NCBI GenBank assembly: GCA_018239895.1
Contig: JAFEGL010000003.1
Span: 186,001-250,000, forward strand
Source: Verrucomicrobiota bacterium
GTDB taxonomy: Bacteria > Chlamydiota > Chlamydiia > Chlamydiales > SM23-39
Length of the DNA stretch: 64,000 nucleotides
Direction of reading: 5' to 3'
Part shown: positions 63,021 through 64,000 of the stretch, in pieces
Numbering within the stretch: the first letter of the stretch is position 1
Layout of the letters: every line of letters begins with the position of its first letter
Program-made: the position numbers and the translations under genes
The notes under the pieces: generated by a model
What the model was told of the DNA's origin: nothing
Databases searched by the model: none
What the model saw: the letters and a program-made list of their open reading frames with translations, nothing else

Positions 63021-64000
63021 TTATTCGCTTTCAGCAAAGGCAACTTCTTGAGATAAACCGGCGGTTTCCCAAGGAAATTCCTGTAGATATTTGAATACCT
63101 CTGCTGTGGTCGCGGCTCGGTTGATTTGCATTCGAAGGCTTTTGACTCCCTCAAGTTTTTTCAAGTACCAGCAGCCCACTCTTCTCATGTCTAGAAGAGA
63201 TTGCTTCTCAGCTTGATAACGGACGATCGCTTCAAAATGCTCGATGAGACATAACTTATGATACTCAACAGATCTATCTAAAGCGCTCATTCCAGATAGA
63301 TGCCTATGAATATCTTCAGCAATCCAAGGTTGCCCCATCGTTCCGCGTGCAACTAAAACCCCATCGCATTTGGTATAAGAAAACATCCGAGCAGCGCTTT
63401 CAGCGTCAAAAATATCGCCATTTCCAATAACCAAAATCTTATCGGCAGCGGCTTTACAATCGCGTATGTAATCCCAATTTGAAGGACCTTTGTATCCTTG
63501 AGCTCGTGTCCTTCCATGAACTGTGATAGCTTGGGCTCCTGACTGTTCAGCAATCCTTGTGATTTGGGCAGCGTTGATTGAATTTTCATCCCATCCGGCT
63601 CGAATTTTGACTGTCACAGGAATTCGGACCGCTGCAACGACCTCGGACAGGACCGTCCCTATAAGTTCAGGTGTACGCAACATTCCTGAACCGCTCCCAT
63701 CTTTTGTAACTTTGTCGACAGGGCAGCCACAATTTAAATCGATTACATCAAATCCTAGACTTTCAACAATGCGCGCAGCCTCAGCAGCCACTTTTGGCTT
63801 ACTCCCGCAAATTTGAGCACCGATTGGGTGCATTCCTGGTTCATAATCGAGCAACCTGTACGTATGAGGGTCATGTCGGATCAATGCATCGATTTTTACC
63901 ATTTCGCAATAGACAATGCCCGGTTCAAATTTTTTGGACATGTATCGATACGGCAAATCGGAGCAACCAGCCAAAGGAGCATAAAGGATGTTACTGGGAA
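63021..64000 (-). CDS. tRNA-dihydrouridine synthase, N-terminus cut by window edge
   Basis: FMN-dependent enzyme reducing uridine to dihydrouridine in tRNA D-loops. The frame stays open to base 64000 (preceding residues NILYAPLAGCSDLPYRYM), so only the first 10-15 residues are missing. Seen: IGAQICGSKPKVAAEAARIVESLGFDVIDLNCGCPVDKVTKDGSGSGML with the catalytic Cys of NCGCP, TVKIRAGWDE, TVHGRTRAQGYKG, VIGNGDIFDAESA and VLVARGTMGQPWI. It resembles DusB most. Convergent with the NYN nuclease gene, 4 bases apart. Confidence 0.94.
   Translation of the reverse strand, partial: PSNILYAPLAGCSDLPYRYMSKKFEPGIVYCEMVKIDALIRHDPHTYRLLDYEPGMHPIGAQICGSKPKVAAEAARIVESLGFDVIDLNCGCPVDKVTKDGSGSGMLRTPELIGTVLSEVVAAVRIPVTVKIRAGWDENSINAAQITRIAEQSGAQAITVHGRTRAQGYKGPSNWDYIRDCKAAADKILVIGNGDIFDAESAARMFSYTKCDGVLVARGTMGQPWIAEDIHRHLSGMSALDRSVEYHKLCLIEHFEAIVRYQAEKQSLLDMRRVGCWYLKKLEGVKSLRMQINRAATTAEVFKYLQEFPWETAGLSQEVAFAESE

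Noticed and set aside
63441-63460. Possible further copy of the 19-bp palindrome (GCGGCTTTACA)
   Set aside because: The right arm matches but the left arm keeps only AGC, so it is at best a half-site.

Overview
The window looks like chromosome from an environmental (amoeba-associated or Waddlia/Parachlamydia/Criblamydia-like) member of the Chlamydiae. The strongest pointers are a DNA topoisomerase I with a C-terminal SWIB domain, a free histone-tailed SWIB protein 5 kb away, a GreA with a very long N-terminal extension (723 aa), a double-length ThyX-like protein, and a HrcA-type CIRCE operator at groESL. PutA, TrkAH and a large surface-glycan locus suggest a larger genome than that of the Chlamydiaceae. 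The species cannot be fixed from sequence alone.

Layout. 1-9.4 kb: peroxiredoxin (cut by the left edge), a metallo-beta-lactamase-fold hydrolase, tRNA-Arg(ACG), a glycosyltransferase, the trkA-trkH-prmA operon, groESL with its promoter and operator, and a NamZ-type muramidase. 9.4-23 kb: putA, a PcrA/UvrD helicase, SWIB protein, GT9 glycosyltransferase, rpoN, a three-gene operon (TPS-domain protein, HExxH membrane protein, Kdo hydroxylase) and topA-SWIB. 23-52.5 kb: a polysaccharide locus with visibly more A+T-rich stretches. 52.5-64 kb: uvrB, thyX, hemB, a YjbH-like outer-membrane protein, greA, rdgB, a YacP-like NYN nuclease and a dus gene cut by the right edge.

The glycan locus has three parts. 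A minus-strand operon (36.6 to 24.2 kb) carries an ABC exporter, four glycosyltransferases, GDP-mannose enzymes (ManC, Gmd), a split transketolase, a zinc-type alcohol dehydrogenase and an LhgO-like flavoprotein. A middle block (36.7-44.5 kb) carries methyltransferases, two SDRs, a DegT-fold protein lacking the usual PLP lysine, an aldo/keto reductase and a PhyH-type dioxygenase. A plus-strand operon (44.6-52.5 kb) carries three nucleotide-sugar epimerase/dehydratase-type enzymes, a GmhA-type SIS isomerase, a fused nucleotidyltransferase-kinase in the reverse order of HldE, an E1 alpha/beta pair of 2-oxoacid-dehydrogenase type without E2 or E3, and a methyltransferase. Two separate thiamine-diphosphate enzyme pairs in one glycan locus suggest synthesis of unusual chain-extended or branched sugars.

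The most unexpected DNA-level signal is a 19-bp palindrome, ATGTAAAGCSGCTTTACAT, found exactly three times and once as a near-copy. Three of the four copies lie inside unrelated genes, read in different codon contexts, so the conservation is in the DNA rather than in a protein.
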